Below are positions 48,043 through 58,037 of a stretch of 64,000 bases of DNA, one piece after another. A program made the position numbers and the translations under genes. The first letter of the stretch is position 1. Every line of letters starts with the position of its first letter. This DNA comes from Candidatus Bipolaricaulota bacterium. Its GTDB lineage: Bacteria > Bipolaricaulota > Bipolaricaulia > UBA7950 > UBA9294. The notes beneath the pieces are model-generated. The model was not told where the DNA came from and did not search any database. It saw nothing but the letters and a program-made list of their open reading frames with translations. Location: positions 16,408 to 80,407 of the forward strand of contig JANQGM010000012.1 of NCBI GenBank assembly GCA_028277345.1, written 5' to 3'.

Positions 48043-49053
48043 ATGACTGGACTTTCGCAACTTCAGCAGCAGATTGAACAGATCGAACGCGATCTGGAAG
48101 CGCGTTGGCCCCAGCTGACGGATTCGGCTTCATTGGAAGCCTTTCGTGTTGAGTTTCTGGGGCGCAAGGGTCGTATCCCTTTGCTCTTCAAGAAAATGGG
48201 AAGCGTTGATGCTGAGCTGCGGGGTCAAGCCGGGCAGTTGATCAATGCGCTCAAGGTGCGCGTGACGGAGGACTTCGAAACGCGCATCGCGGAGCAGCAA
48301 GCGGCGGCGCGGCGGCAGCAGTTGTCTACGGATGCTGTTGATCTATCGTTGCCGGGAACGCGGCGATCGAGGGGGCATCTACACCCGATGACCATCGTTC
48401 AGCGAGAGATCGAGGCCATCTTCATGAAGATGGGTTTTGATGTGGCGACGGGACCCGAAATCGAAACCGAGTACTACAATTTCGAAGCGCTAAACATTCC
48501 CGCCGATCATCCGGCACGCGGGGATTGGGATACCTTCTATATCGACGAGAAGAGGCTGCTACGACCGCATACTTCCCCGGTCCAGGTCCGGGTGATGGAA
48601 ACCTCGGAGCCGCCGATTCGCATTATCTGTCCGGGACGTTGCTACCGGCGCGACACGCAAGATGCCACGCACTCTCCTGTGTTCCACCAAGTCGAGTTGC
48701 TTTGGATCGAAGAAGGACTCTCCCTGGCCCATCTCAAATACGTGCTCGAGCTCTTCACAGAAGAGTTCTTTGGCGAAGGCTATGAGATGCTGTTCTCAGG
48801 AGACTTCTTCCCATTCACCGAGCCGTCGGTTCAGGTCCATATCAAGGCCCCCGGCGCGGAGAACTGGATGGAGATTATGGGAGCGGGCATGGTGGATCCT
48901 GCCGTACTGACCGGCGTTGGGTACGATGCCGAGAAGTATACGGGGTTTGCGTTTGGACTTGGCATCGAGCGAATGGCGATGTTGCGCTATGGCATCGACG
49001 ATATCCGTCATTTCCTGATCAACGATCTTCGCTTCATCAAGCAGTTCAGCTAG
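48043..49053 (+). CDS. pheS: Phenylalanyl-tRNA synthetase alpha subunit
   Basis: MGFDVATGPEIETEYYNFEALNIPADHPARG; HTSPVQVR; CYRRDTQDATHSPVFHQVE; FAFGLGIERMAMLRYGIDDIR. Confidence 0.96.
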   Translation: MTGLSQLQQQIEQIERDLEARWPQLTDSASLEAFRVEFLGRKGRIPLLFKKMGSVDAELRGQAGQLINALKVRVTEDFETRIAEQQAAARRQQLSTDAVDLSLPGTRRSRGHLHPMTIVQREIEAIFMKMGFDVATGPEIETEYYNFEALNIPADHPARGDWDTFYIDEKRLLRPHTSPVQVRVMETSEPPIRIICPGRCYRRDTQDATHSPVFHQVELLWIEEGLSLAHLKYVLELFTEEFFGEGYEMLFSGDFFPFTEPSVQVHIKAPGAENWMEIMGAGMVDPAVLTGVGYDAEKYTGFAFGLGIERMAMLRYGIDDIRHFLINDLRFIKQFS

Positions 49054-49085
49054 CGTACGCAAACCCTCCGCCCCATGCGTGCGGT

Positions 49086-50327
49086 TTATGCATCGATCGA
49101 TCGGAAGAGCAAACAGGCGTTTTGTCCTCCGAATCCGAATGAATTCGAAAGGGCAATCTGGATGGCTTGCTCGGTTCTTACGGCCGTGTAATCTAGATCA
49201 CATTCAGGATCCGGAGTTTCGAGGTTCAATGTCGCCGGAATCGCGCCATGGTGCATGGAGAGAACGGTGGCAATGGCTTCGACGCCTCCCGCCGCACCTA
49301 GCAGGTGCCCAACCTGTGACTTGGTCGAACTGATCTTAATCTGCTCCGCTCGCTCTCCCAGTGCAAGACGAATGGCCCGAGTTTCTACGCGGTCATTCGG
49401 CGCAGTCGATGTTCCGTGAGCATTGACGTAATCCACCTGTTCGGCGGCGACGTCCGCCGAGCGCATGGCCATGGACATGGCTTGGGCTGCGCCGGCGCCT
49501 GTCTCAACAGGCGAGGTGATGTGCGCGGCATCCGCCGACATGCCAAACCCGTCGATGGCGGCATAGATTCGCGCTCCCCGCGCCATTGCATGGTCGTACG
49601 ATTCGAGTAAAAACAATCCCGCGCCTTCGCCCATCACGAAGCCGTCTCGGTTGAGGTCGAACGGACGGGATGCCCTCGTGGGCTCCTCATTTTGCTTGGA
49701 AAGCGCGCCCATTCGCGCAAACCCTGCATAGGTAATCGTCAGCATGACGGATTCCGCGCCACCCGCGAGCGCGCAGTCGAGATCTCCCGACTGGATGAGT
49801 TTCGCCGCCATGCCGATGGCGTGCGTCCCGCTGGCACAGGCGGATACAATGCCGAAATTCGATCCCTTGAGCCCATGTTCGATGGAGATCTCTCCGCAAA
49901 TGGCGTTCGGCATCAAGCGTGTCACGAAAAACGGGCTGACCTTTCGCGGTCCGCGTTCGAACATCTTGGTGAGGTTTTCAACGAAGGTTTCCATGCCCCC
50001 GATGCCGGTGCCGGCAACCACACCGAATCGCTCCAAGTCGCATGCGGCTAAGTCAATATCTCCATCCTGAAGTGCGAGTTTCGCGGCGGCGAGAGCAAAC
50101 TGGCTCGATCGGTCTAACCGTCGGGCTTTCTTGGGTTCGATGTAGTCGATGGGGTCGAAATCATCAACAAGTGCACCAATCTTGACGTCGATCCCCTCAA
50201 GGTTGACCACATCCTCGACATTTCGAATGCCTGAACGCCCGGAATCCAATGCCTCCCAGAATGCCTTCCGACCACTGCCAATCGGAGTAATGGGACCTAC
50301 ACCCGTCACGACCACTCGATTACCCAT
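49086..50327 (-). CDS. fabF: 3-oxoacyl-ACP synthase II
   Basis: VVVTGVGPITPIGSGRKAFWEAL; ACASGTHAIGMA active-site Cys; VNAHGTSTAPND; STKSQVGHLLGAAGG. Confidence 0.96.
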   Translation of the reverse strand: MGNRVVVTGVGPITPIGSGRKAFWEALDSGRSGIRNVEDVVNLEGIDVKIGALVDDFDPIDYIEPKKARRLDRSSQFALAAAKLALQDGDIDLAACDLERFGVVAGTGIGGMETFVENLTKMFERGPRKVSPFFVTRLMPNAICGEISIEHGLKGSNFGIVSACASGTHAIGMAAKLIQSGDLDCALAGGAESVMLTITYAGFARMGALSKQNEEPTRASRPFDLNRDGFVMGEGAGLFLLESYDHAMARGARIYAAIDGFGMSADAAHITSPVETGAGAAQAMSMAMRSADVAAEQVDYVNAHGTSTAPNDRVETRAIRLALGERAEQIKISSTKSQVGHLLGAAGGVEAIATVLSMHHGAIPATLNLETPDPECDLDYTAVRTEQAIQIALSNSFGFGGQNACLLFRSIDA

Positions 50328-50694
50328 GGCTCTCCTTTACGGAACAGAGGAGTTGAAGGAAGCTGATCTCCTCGGCGTCCTGTTCTGCCGTTGGTTGGCT
50401 CTCCAATGCGGTCAACTGCTTCCGCGCGTCATCAATGTCGATGTCCTCCAGTCGAACGGGGCGTTCGATGAGAAGGGTGGCGACATTATCGGCGACTTCA
50501 ACTGTGCCGCTCTTGCACACAAAACGATGTTCATTTCCTGAAGATTGAATGCGGATTAAACCGGCGGCGAGCACGGAGACAAGAGGCGCATGATCGCTCA
50601 GCACTGCGAATTCACCGTAGGGACTTCTCGCGATGACTCGCTCGGCGGCGCCATCGTACCAGGTTTGATCAGCGGAACGAACGATACACTGCAT
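50320..50694 (-). CDS. atpC: ATP synthase F1 epsilon subunit
   Basis: Epsilon N-domain pattern: RVIARSPYGEFAVLSDHAPLVSVLAAGLIRI...SGTVEVADNVATLLIE. Confidence 0.85.
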   Translation of the reverse strand: MQCIVRSADQTWYDGAAERVIARSPYGEFAVLSDHAPLVSVLAAGLIRIQSSGNEHRFVCKSGTVEVADNVATLLIERPVRLEDIDIDDARKQLTALESQPTAEQDAEEISFLQLLCSVKESHG

Positions 50695-50742
50695 GATTCC
50701 CCCCCATGAGCAGCAGGTTCGGAGTTTCGATGATGTGACGTT

Positions 50743-51414
50743 TTACTCGATGCTCTCCAAAATCTCTACTGTCCGGCTGGCTCCGATACGAGAGGCTCCC
50801 GCTTCGATCATCGCTTGCGCTGTGGCAGCATCGCGAATTCCACCCGCCGCCTTGACTCCCATTTCATCGCCGACCGTTTTCCGAAGCAGGGCAACGTCCT
50901 CCAACGTGGCTCCACCCGAGGCGAATCCCGTCGAGGTCTTGACGAAATGGGCTCCCGCCGCCTTGGCAAGCGTGGCGCCGGCAACCTTCTCGTCTTCGGT
51001 GAGCAGGGCCATCTCGAGAATGACCTTGACATGAACGTCGGTCGGCGCTTTTTCGGCTTCCGCGCAGACGGCGCGGATATCCTCGGAGACCCGCTCAAAG
51101 TCGCCCTCTTTCAACGCCGCGACGTTGATGACCATATCCAACTCGTCAGCGCCTGCGGCAATTGCCTTCTGGGCTTCGTAGGCTTTTGTTTCCTTGGTCG
51201 ACATGCCATGCGGAAATCCGACAACGATACAGAGCAGTACATCCGAATCCGCGAGATAGGACTTGGCGAGGGTCGCGTGGCATGGATTGACGCAAACTGA
51301 GGCGACATCGTACCGAATGGCTTCCTCGCAAAGCTTCTTGACCCCCTGTTTGGATGCTGTGGGACCGAGAATCGTATGATCGATCGTCTTGGCTAGTTCC
51401 TTTTTTGTCAACAT
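50743..51414 (-). CDS. deoC: Deoxyribose-phosphate aldolase
   Basis: KTIDHTILGPTA; VCVNPCHA; VVGFPHG; VKVILEMALLT; FVKTSTGFASGGAT; GVKAAGGIRD. Confidence 0.95.
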   Translation of the reverse strand: MLTKKELAKTIDHTILGPTASKQGVKKLCEEAIRYDVASVCVNPCHATLAKSYLADSDVLLCIVVGFPHGMSTKETKAYEAQKAIAAGADELDMVINVAALKEGDFERVSEDIRAVCAEAEKAPTDVHVKVILEMALLTEDEKVAGATLAKAAGAHFVKTSTGFASGGATLEDVALLRKTVGDEMGVKAAGGIRDAATAQAMIEAGASRIGASRTVEILESIE

Positions 51415-51425
51415 GTCAATCTCCT

Positions 51426-52301
51426 CTAGTTGTCCGGTGTCGCGCTCAGCTCGGATCGCCTCGTTCCCTTCTTGAAGAGAAGAAAGCTACGTTCGCCTTG
51501 GTGAATGTTTCCGATCCCGAGATACCCTTCTATTAGCAAGTCTTGCATAAGTTGCCTCGTCTGCAACCTCCATTGTATCGCAGCCTCGTGATCAACGGCT
51601 TGAATATGGCCTAGGGTTTCCGGAATTTCCACCAAGAGATGATTCGATGGCGTTTCGGACATGATGTGAACCAATCCGCGAACACCGGAGGGAAGAACCG
51701 TCGTTTTCGTGATAACGGCCATCTCGTGCAGGCCAAGTCGCTGATGGGGAAGGCCTTGTTCCTTGTCAATACAGGCGATGACGCGGGGAGCATCCAGCCA
51801 CCACTCGATTCGAAGCCGGTCTGTCGCCATGCCGGGTGCGCGCGGATCATGCGAGCTTCCTAGGGCATTCGCGCGATACTGGGTGGCGATGCCTCCGAGC
51901 TTATTTAGGGCATGATGAAGCTCAACGCTGTTGAGAGGATCGACATCCCAATAAACCAGATCGGCTCTCTCGCGCTGTAGACAGCGGCGTTCCGAGAGTC
52001 GAAGCGCCATGCCAAGGCGGCGATTGCGATGGGAGTGCGCGACGCCCCAACTGATCGTCCGGCGAGCCGGATAGTCGTCCATCTCTGCGATGAGATCGAC
52101 CAGATAGCCGACGAGGGTGGGATGCATAGCCGATGATTCCCCCTCGTGGATGCCAAGAAGCAGGCCGCCGGATTGACGAACATCCAACAGATGAGGAAGC
52201 TGCCAAGTGGAATGCGTGGTTGTTCCACCCAACTGCTGTTGTAAGACGACAATGGAGCGCAGCTCGTCGATCGTGTGTAGCGGCTTAACCTCGATAGTCA
52301 T
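51426..52301 (-). CDS. GNAT-like acetyltransferase domain protein
   Basis: Start MTIEVKPLHTIDEL; GVAHSHRNRRLGMALRLSER resembles the GNAT acetyl-CoA site. Confidence 0.65.
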   Translation of the reverse strand: MTIEVKPLHTIDELRSIVVLQQQLGGTTTHSTWQLPHLLDVRQSGGLLLGIHEGESSAMHPTLVGYLVDLIAEMDDYPARRTISWGVAHSHRNRRLGMALRLSERRCLQRERADLVYWDVDPLNSVELHHALNKLGGIATQYRANALGSSHDPRAPGMATDRLRIEWWLDAPRVIACIDKEQGLPHQRLGLHEMAVITKTTVLPSGVRGLVHIMSETPSNHLLVEIPETLGHIQAVDHEAAIQWRLQTRQLMQDLLIEGYLGIGNIHQGERSFLLFKKGTRRSELSATPDN

Positions 52302-55032
52302 CGGCCCGATCTTCGTTTCGCGCGCGCTTATCTGAATACATGCGGCGATCCACTTCTTCGAGGATCTCTTCCATCGTCTTGTCTTCTCGAGGATGGCGGG
52401 CATAGATGCCGATACTCAATCCCAGCTTATCCGCTTCCGTTCCTTCGAGAACAGTGCCGATCTCCTGTCGCAGCCGTGTCGCCACCAACTCGGAGTCGCC
52501 GTGACCGTTCGTTTCGGGCATGAGAATGAGAAATTCATCACCTCCGTATCGGATGACCCGATCCGCATCACGGACGCCGGCCTCCAACATACGGGCCACG
52601 CGTTGCAAAACCTCATCTCCCATGAGATGTCCCAGTTGATTGTTCACGGCCCTGAATCCATCGACATCGATCATCATCAAGGATAGCGGATGGTTGTATC
52701 GATCGCTTCGGTTGAGTTCGGATGCGATGATGGAGTTGAAATAGTGCCGATTGAAAAGCCCCGTGAGCGGGTCTCGGATGGCTTGCTCGCGGAGGTCGTC
52801 TTGGGCCGAGATGTTCGTCAGAGCGATGGCGAGTTGATTGGCCACGACTTCGATGAGTCGCCGATCCTCCTCATCGAAAAACGACGGCTGCGGGCTCTCG
52901 ATATTGATTACGCCGAGCAACTGGTCGCTCAACAAAATGGGAACGGCGAGTTCGGAGTTCGTGTCGGAGAAGACCTCGAAATAGCGATCATCGTCCGAGA
53001 CATTGCGTACAATGGCGGATTGCTTGGATCTGGCCACCCATCCGATCACGCCACTGTCGAAGCCCATGGTCGACCCCCGTTTCACGCGGGATTCGGGATA
53101 GGCGCCAGCCACCCCTTCGACGAGGAGCTGTCCATCGTCTTGGACCATCAGAATGGAGCTGAGTTGGAAATCGAACTGTTCGATCAGGAAATCAAGCGTA
53201 CTGGTCACGGCTTGTGATTTGTTCGAGGCGACAGCGAGGTGTTGTCCAAACGCGAAGATCCGGTTGAGGGCATCTCGTCGCCGTGTTGCCGATAATGCTG
53301 TGGAGAGATGGCTGGTGACGGTCGAAAGGATCTCGAGGTCCTGTGTGTCAAACGCCGCGAGGCGTTGCGATGCCGCATAGAAGACGCCGATTGGCGACTT
53401 TCGTCCCGCAATGGGCAAGGCGAGATAGGAGCGCAGGGATTCGCGTGTGCCGTTATACAAGGGGTCTTCGGTCGTATCCCTGATGAGCTTGGGTTCGTTG
53501 TGCTGCAAGACCCAGCGATTGATGCCAGGTCCCTCAGCGAGTACGCGAGCCCCCGGTTCCGGGATTTCGGCGAGTGGGATGTCGGCGACAGCGGCCGATG
53601 CTTCATGAACGAACCGGATGCCATCGACCAGCCAGATTCCGCATGCGTCGTACCCCATCGCGTCTTGTACATGCTTCGAGGCAATTTGACACAGGGCGCG
53701 TTCGCTACTCACGTTGGCGAGCTCGGCTCCAAAGGCGGCAAGCCCATGGAGGCGATCCGCCTGCTTTCGCATCTGCTTCATCTTAAACACGCGTTCCACG
53801 GCAAATGCGGCGAAATTGGCCAGAAAGGCGACGGGCTCGATGGACGAAACCGTGGGAACGGATTGATCGATCGGATCATCGACCGAGATGCTTCCGATGA
53901 TGCCCTCACCGCCGCGTAGCGGGATGAACAGAAAGTCGTCCGGGTGCCACCCTTCGACAGCGAGCGTGCCCGAAATCCCGTGTTCGTTGGACCATGGCGT
54001 ATCCTCATGAGGGATGTAATAGGCGGGCCCCAATTGGTATCGACCGGAATAGATGGCCTTGCGTTGCTCGATCGGGACGGGGGGTTGAGACAGGACGGCG
54101 TCGCACTCTTCATCCGTCAAGCCGGAGGTGAGCGTTTTGTAGACGGCGCCTTCGAACGGCGTGGGGACGGAAAGGTCGTAAAGCGTGAGCAGCGCTCTTC
54201 GGAAGCCGCTGTACTCGACAATGGTGTCCAGCACAAGCTGCAGAATGGCGTCGATTTCCTGCTCGGCGAGAATGACTTCAGTCAATTCGAGAACGACGCG
54301 ATGGAGTTGCATGATTCTTGTTTCTTGGGTAATGTCGCGAATCGTACCTTCAATGTCCGACCCGTGGCCGGTTTGCAGCAAGCGAGAACGCACCTCGCCG
54401 ATGAAGATCTGACCGTCCGCGCCGATGAAACGGTACACATTGGGAGGGGCATCAATGGCGCGTTTCGGTAGATTCTGGAGCGCCTCATGGAACTGTTCCC
54501 GGTCCTCGGGCACGAAGAGTTCTTCAAGAGGGATGCTCCGAATCTGATCGAGCGAATAGCCCATTCGATCGAGTAGGTACTCATTGACATACGTGAGCGA
54601 TCCGTTTTCGATCTTGAACACGCCGACGGGCGCTGACTCAAGCAAGTCCCTGTAGTGCTGAAGCTGATGACGCAGGGTGAATTGCGCGCAAGCGAGGTCA
54701 ATGGCGGCTCGTAGGTGGCTTCCGTCTACGTCAGCGGCGATGGGCCAGATCATTCGCTGCGGATCGAGGGCATCCGGAATCTGCGTGAAGAGGTCGCTCC
54801 GAAGGAGAACGGGAAGGTGTCCTTCAACCTCGTGAAGTCGAGGGGTGGAAATGTCATCAGACGACTCGGGAAACAAAATCGCGGCCATGAACTCGGCGAG
54901 TTGGAGGTCGGCGAGTTCCGATTCCATCGCCTGCTGAACGTCGTAGCCCTCGGTCATCAGTCTGGACAGGAATGTGGAATCCGGCTCGCTATTCGTGATG
55001 AGGAGAAGTCGTTCAGGCGAGTGATCGCTCAT
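52285..55032 (-). CDS. Multisensor diguanylate cyclase (receiver-like, PAS, GAF repeats, GGDEF)
   Basis: RDADRVIRYGGDEFLILMPETN (GGDEF with upstream RxxD); PAS ESAPVGVFKIENGSLTYVNEYLLDRMGYSLDQI; several GAF-like regions. Confidence 0.92.
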   Translation of the reverse strand: MSDHSPERLLLITNSEPDSTFLSRLMTEGYDVQQAMESELADLQLAEFMAAILFPESSDDISTPRLHEVEGHLPVLLRSDLFTQIPDALDPQRMIWPIAADVDGSHLRAAIDLACAQFTLRHQLQHYRDLLESAPVGVFKIENGSLTYVNEYLLDRMGYSLDQIRSIPLEELFVPEDREQFHEALQNLPKRAIDAPPNVYRFIGADGQIFIGEVRSRLLQTGHGSDIEGTIRDITQETRIMQLHRVVLELTEVILAEQEIDAILQLVLDTIVEYSGFRRALLTLYDLSVPTPFEGAVYKTLTSGLTDEECDAVLSQPPVPIEQRKAIYSGRYQLGPAYYIPHEDTPWSNEHGISGTLAVEGWHPDDFLFIPLRGGEGIIGSISVDDPIDQSVPTVSSIEPVAFLANFAAFAVERVFKMKQMRKQADRLHGLAAFGAELANVSSERALCQIASKHVQDAMGYDACGIWLVDGIRFVHEASAAVADIPLAEIPEPGARVLAEGPGINRWVLQHNEPKLIRDTTEDPLYNGTRESLRSYLALPIAGRKSPIGVFYAASQRLAAFDTQDLEILSTVTSHLSTALSATRRRDALNRIFAFGQHLAVASNKSQAVTSTLDFLIEQFDFQLSSILMVQDDGQLLVEGVAGAYPESRVKRGSTMGFDSGVIGWVARSKQSAIVRNVSDDDRYFEVFSDTNSELAVPILLSDQLLGVINIESPQPSFFDEEDRRLIEVVANQLAIALTNISAQDDLREQAIRDPLTGLFNRHYFNSIIASELNRSDRYNHPLSLMMIDVDGFRAVNNQLGHLMGDEVLQRVARMLEAGVRDADRVIRYGGDEFLILMPETNGHGDSELVATRLRQEIGTVLEGTEADKLGLSIGIYARHPREDKTMEEILEEVDRRMYSDKRARNEDRADDYRG

Positions 55033-55033
55033 G

Positions 55034-55951
55034 CTACTCCGACGGCTGCGTCAATCGTTCGATTTGTTCCATGTCGTTTGTCCAGTTTGCCCTGACCTTC
55101 ACAATGGTTTCCAAGAACACGCGGCTTCCCAGAAGCGTCTCGATGTCCGTTCGAGCCAGCGAGCCGATTTTCTTGATCATCGTGCCGCGTTTCCCAATCA
55201 GAATGCCCTTTTGTGATTCGCGCTCGACGATGATCTCAGCCTTAATCTCCACAATACCATCATCCCGTTCATTGAACCACTTCAGGCGAACGGCTGTGGA
55301 GTATGGGACTTCTTGGTGGGTGAGTCGAAAGACCTTTTCGCGAATGAGTTCGGCGATGAGGAATCCCTCGGATTGGTCCGATTTCTGTTCGGCGGGAAAG
55401 AGGGGGGTACCGGGGGAAAGGTATCGGATGATCGATGCCACGCTATCCTCGATTCCGATGTCACGCGTTGCGGAAATGGGAATCAACTCCGCGAACAATC
55501 CGGTCCGCTCGTAGGCGAGCAGCGTTTCTTCCAGCGCATTGCCCTTGGCAAGATCGATCTTGTTGACCAAAAGAAGCACGGGAACATCGAGTTCCTTCCA
55601 TTCCGCGAAGACCTCCGAGTCATGGGCGGCGATTTCACCCCAGGGCTCGATGACGTAGAGGAGAACATCCATCCCTCGAAGGCCGCGGCGTGCTTCGCGA
55701 AGGATGTGACGCGAAAGCGAATCACCGGGTTTGTGAAGTCCAGGGGTATCGACGAATACGATCTGTGCCTCGTCGGTTGTCAAGACGCAACGAATTCTGT
55801 TTCGGGTGGTTTGCGGCTTGTTGGAGGTAATGAGGAGTTTCTGCCCCATGGCGGCATTGAGGAACGTTGATTTGCCAACGTTGGTTTGACCGAGAACGGC
55901 GACAAAGCCGGTACGCACCTGAAGAGGACCTTGGATTTCGTGTTGTGCCAT
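55034..55951 (-). CDS. era: GTPase Era
   Basis: GQTNVGKSTFLNAAMGQKLLITSNKPQTTRNRI, DTPGLHKP, NKIDL, C-terminal KH domain GILIGKRGTMIKKIG. Confidence 0.96.
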   Translation of the reverse strand: MAQHEIQGPLQVRTGFVAVLGQTNVGKSTFLNAAMGQKLLITSNKPQTTRNRIRCVLTTDEAQIVFVDTPGLHKPGDSLSRHILREARRGLRGMDVLLYVIEPWGEIAAHDSEVFAEWKELDVPVLLLVNKIDLAKGNALEETLLAYERTGLFAELIPISATRDIGIEDSVASIIRYLSPGTPLFPAEQKSDQSEGFLIAELIREKVFRLTHQEVPYSTAVRLKWFNERDDGIVEIKAEIIVERESQKGILIGKRGTMIKKIGSLARTDIETLLGSRVFLETIVKVRANWTNDMEQIERLTQPSE

Positions 55952-56022
55952 AGTGTGAGGGATCGGTGCCGCGCCTCCCGAATCTCTTATTGATCGTGCA
56001 TTGTGTTCACGAACGCCCACAA

Positions 56023-56028
56023 CTATAC
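56023..56028 (+). promoter_or_regulatory. Candidate -10 box (TATACT) for the 56047 gene
   Basis: TTGTGT, 17 bp, TATACT, then aaggg SD before ATG 56047. Confidence 0.5.
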
Positions 56029-56046
56029 TCGAAATGAAGGGTTTTC

Positions 56047-57183
56047 ATGGACACACTACTCACGAACATCGGTCAGCTTGTAACACCCATTCGTCAGCCA
56101 CTCCGGCGTGTTGATGGAGGGGCCGCGCTACGCGTCATCCGTAACACGACGTTGGCAATCCACAATGGACGCATTCAAGGGATCGGCGTAGAGCGTGGCT
56201 CGGGCGATGTCACGGTGATTGACGCACGTGGCGGCGTCGTCATGCCGGGATTGATCGATCCGGTTTGGGTGCTGACGGAGTCCCCGGATTGGGAACGGCA
56301 AGACGAGAGTGCCCAGGCTCCCGATGAACTTTATCTGTCGTGGAATCAGCGGCTTCTTGAGCGCGGGATGCGAATGGGTGTCACGACGTTGGAGCTGAAG
56401 TGTCCAGTTAGTCGTTCGCATGATCGCTTGTCAGCACTGAGTCATCTGGGCCGCCGGCTGAGGCCGCGAACCATCGGTGCGGTTCTTGCATCGATCCACG
56501 GCGACGGGAGAACGTCCGAGGAAAACCTCTCTTCATTAGTCTCTGAGGTGATCCCCGGAGTGAGACAGCGAAAGATCTCAACCTTCCTTGATCTGCTTTG
56601 GACGGCCCGTGCCGGATTCGCGGCAGAGGCGCGCACCGTTCTTCGGGCGGCCAGAGGCGCGGGCCTTCGAACGCAAGTCAGTCTTCATGATGGCGGGGCA
56701 GAGGACGAGTTCCTGAACATGGTCGGAGAGATGGAGATCGCGTCCATCAGTTGCGCCTCGTTCCTGTCGCCGCGCGCGGTGACGGTGTTGATCGAGAACG
56801 ACATTACCCCTGTTTATTTGCCGAACGTGATGGAGGGATCGTCAGTGTGTGGGATCGACGTTCGAGCGCTCGTCGACAGCGGCGTGCCACTCGCCATCGG
56901 CTCGGGGTTCGGTTTGAACGGGTCGACGACAAGCTCGATGTGGATGGCGATGGGGAGTGCGATGGCTCGGATGGGTCTATCCCTCGATGACGTCATCGAG
57001 GCGAGCACGCTGAACAACGCCTATGCCCTCGATATCTCCGAGGATGCGGGAAGCCTCGAACCCGGCAAATGGGCTGATTTGATGGTCTTGGATCTGGAAG
57101 ACTATCGTGAGATGGGACACTGCTTAGGGGTCTTGGCTCCGACGATCGTCATGATCAATGGGAACCTCGTTTCCTCATCGTGA
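56047..57183 (+). CDS. Amidohydrolase family protein (imidazolonepropionase-like)
   Basis: VIDARGGVVMPGLIDPVWVL; LAIGSGFGLNGSTTSSMWMAM; LEPGKWADLMVLDLEDY. Confidence 0.8.
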   Translation: MDTLLTNIGQLVTPIRQPLRRVDGGAALRVIRNTTLAIHNGRIQGIGVERGSGDVTVIDARGGVVMPGLIDPVWVLTESPDWERQDESAQAPDELYLSWNQRLLERGMRMGVTTLELKCPVSRSHDRLSALSHLGRRLRPRTIGAVLASIHGDGRTSEENLSSLVSEVIPGVRQRKISTFLDLLWTARAGFAAEARTVLRAARGAGLRTQVSLHDGGAEDEFLNMVGEMEIASISCASFLSPRAVTVLIENDITPVYLPNVMEGSSVCGIDVRALVDSGVPLAIGSGFGLNGSTTSSMWMAMGSAMARMGLSLDDVIEASTLNNAYALDISEDAGSLEPGKWADLMVLDLEDYREMGHCLGVLAPTIVMINGNLVSSS

Positions 57184-58037
57184 GCCTTCATATCGAAGCG
57201 TATGCCAAGCTCAATCTGTGGCTGGCCGTTCTCGCAAGGCGTGAGGATGGCTACCACACCATCCAGTCGCTTGTGCAGACGATCGATCTCGCCGATCACA
57301 TTGAGGTGAAGCCTGCTTCCCACCTTCGCGTGACATGCGACGTTCCCATGGAGGGACCGAACCTCGTTGACGTCGCGCTCCGCCGGCTCTTGCGTGAAAA
57401 ACGCTCGGCGCGTGGATTCTCGGTCCGCATCACCAAACGGATTCCCTTGGGAAGCGGTTTGGGCGGCGGGTCGTCCGATGCCGCGGCGGTGATGGCGGTC
57501 GTCAATCGGCTGGTTCCGCCACGTCTTCCGATCTCCGATCTCAGCGAGTTGGGCGCAGAGCTGGGCGCGGACATTCCCTTGTTTCTTACCGGAGGGCGGC
57601 AAGTGCTTGGCGAAACGGGGCGAGTGATTGCTGGTCATCCTCCGTCAGACGACGTTTACGTTCTCGTTGTTCCTCCCATCCATTGCTCGACAGCCGACAT
57701 CTATTGTGCTTGGGATGAAACTTGCCCGAAACAGGCGATCGAAAAGAAAGTACCTTCCTCCGAACGTCGGCTGGGAGAGAACGATCTCATGGGGCCGGCG
57801 ATCTCATTGGTTCCTGAGTTGGCGAAGATTTCGGAGGTTGTTGCCGGGCTTGATGGTGAGTATTCCGGGATGTCGGGAAGCGGCTCGGCATTCTTCGCTG
57901 CGTTTAGCGATTATCGCCGCGCTAGGCGAACGGCAGTCGCTTTAGGGAGAAAGATGCCGGATTGCCAAGTATATTATTGCCATTCAACGAGAGACGGTTT
58001 CAGTGACGAGGGGACGCTTTATGAAGATTGCGATTGA
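57180..58037 (+). CDS. ispE: 4-diphosphocytidyl-2-C-methyl-D-erythritol kinase
   Basis: AYAKLNLWLAVLARREDGYHTIQSL; IPLGSGLGGGSSDAAAVM; GMSGSGSAFFAAF. Confidence 0.95.
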   Translation: MSLHIEAYAKLNLWLAVLARREDGYHTIQSLVQTIDLADHIEVKPASHLRVTCDVPMEGPNLVDVALRRLLREKRSARGFSVRITKRIPLGSGLGGGSSDAAAVMAVVNRLVPPRLPISDLSELGAELGADIPLFLTGGRQVLGETGRVIAGHPPSDDVYVLVVPPIHCSTADIYCAWDETCPKQAIEKKVPSSERRLGENDLMGPAISLVPELAKISEVVAGLDGEYSGMSGSGSAFFAAFSDYRRARRTAVALGRKMPDCQVYYCHSTRDGFSDEGTLYEDCD

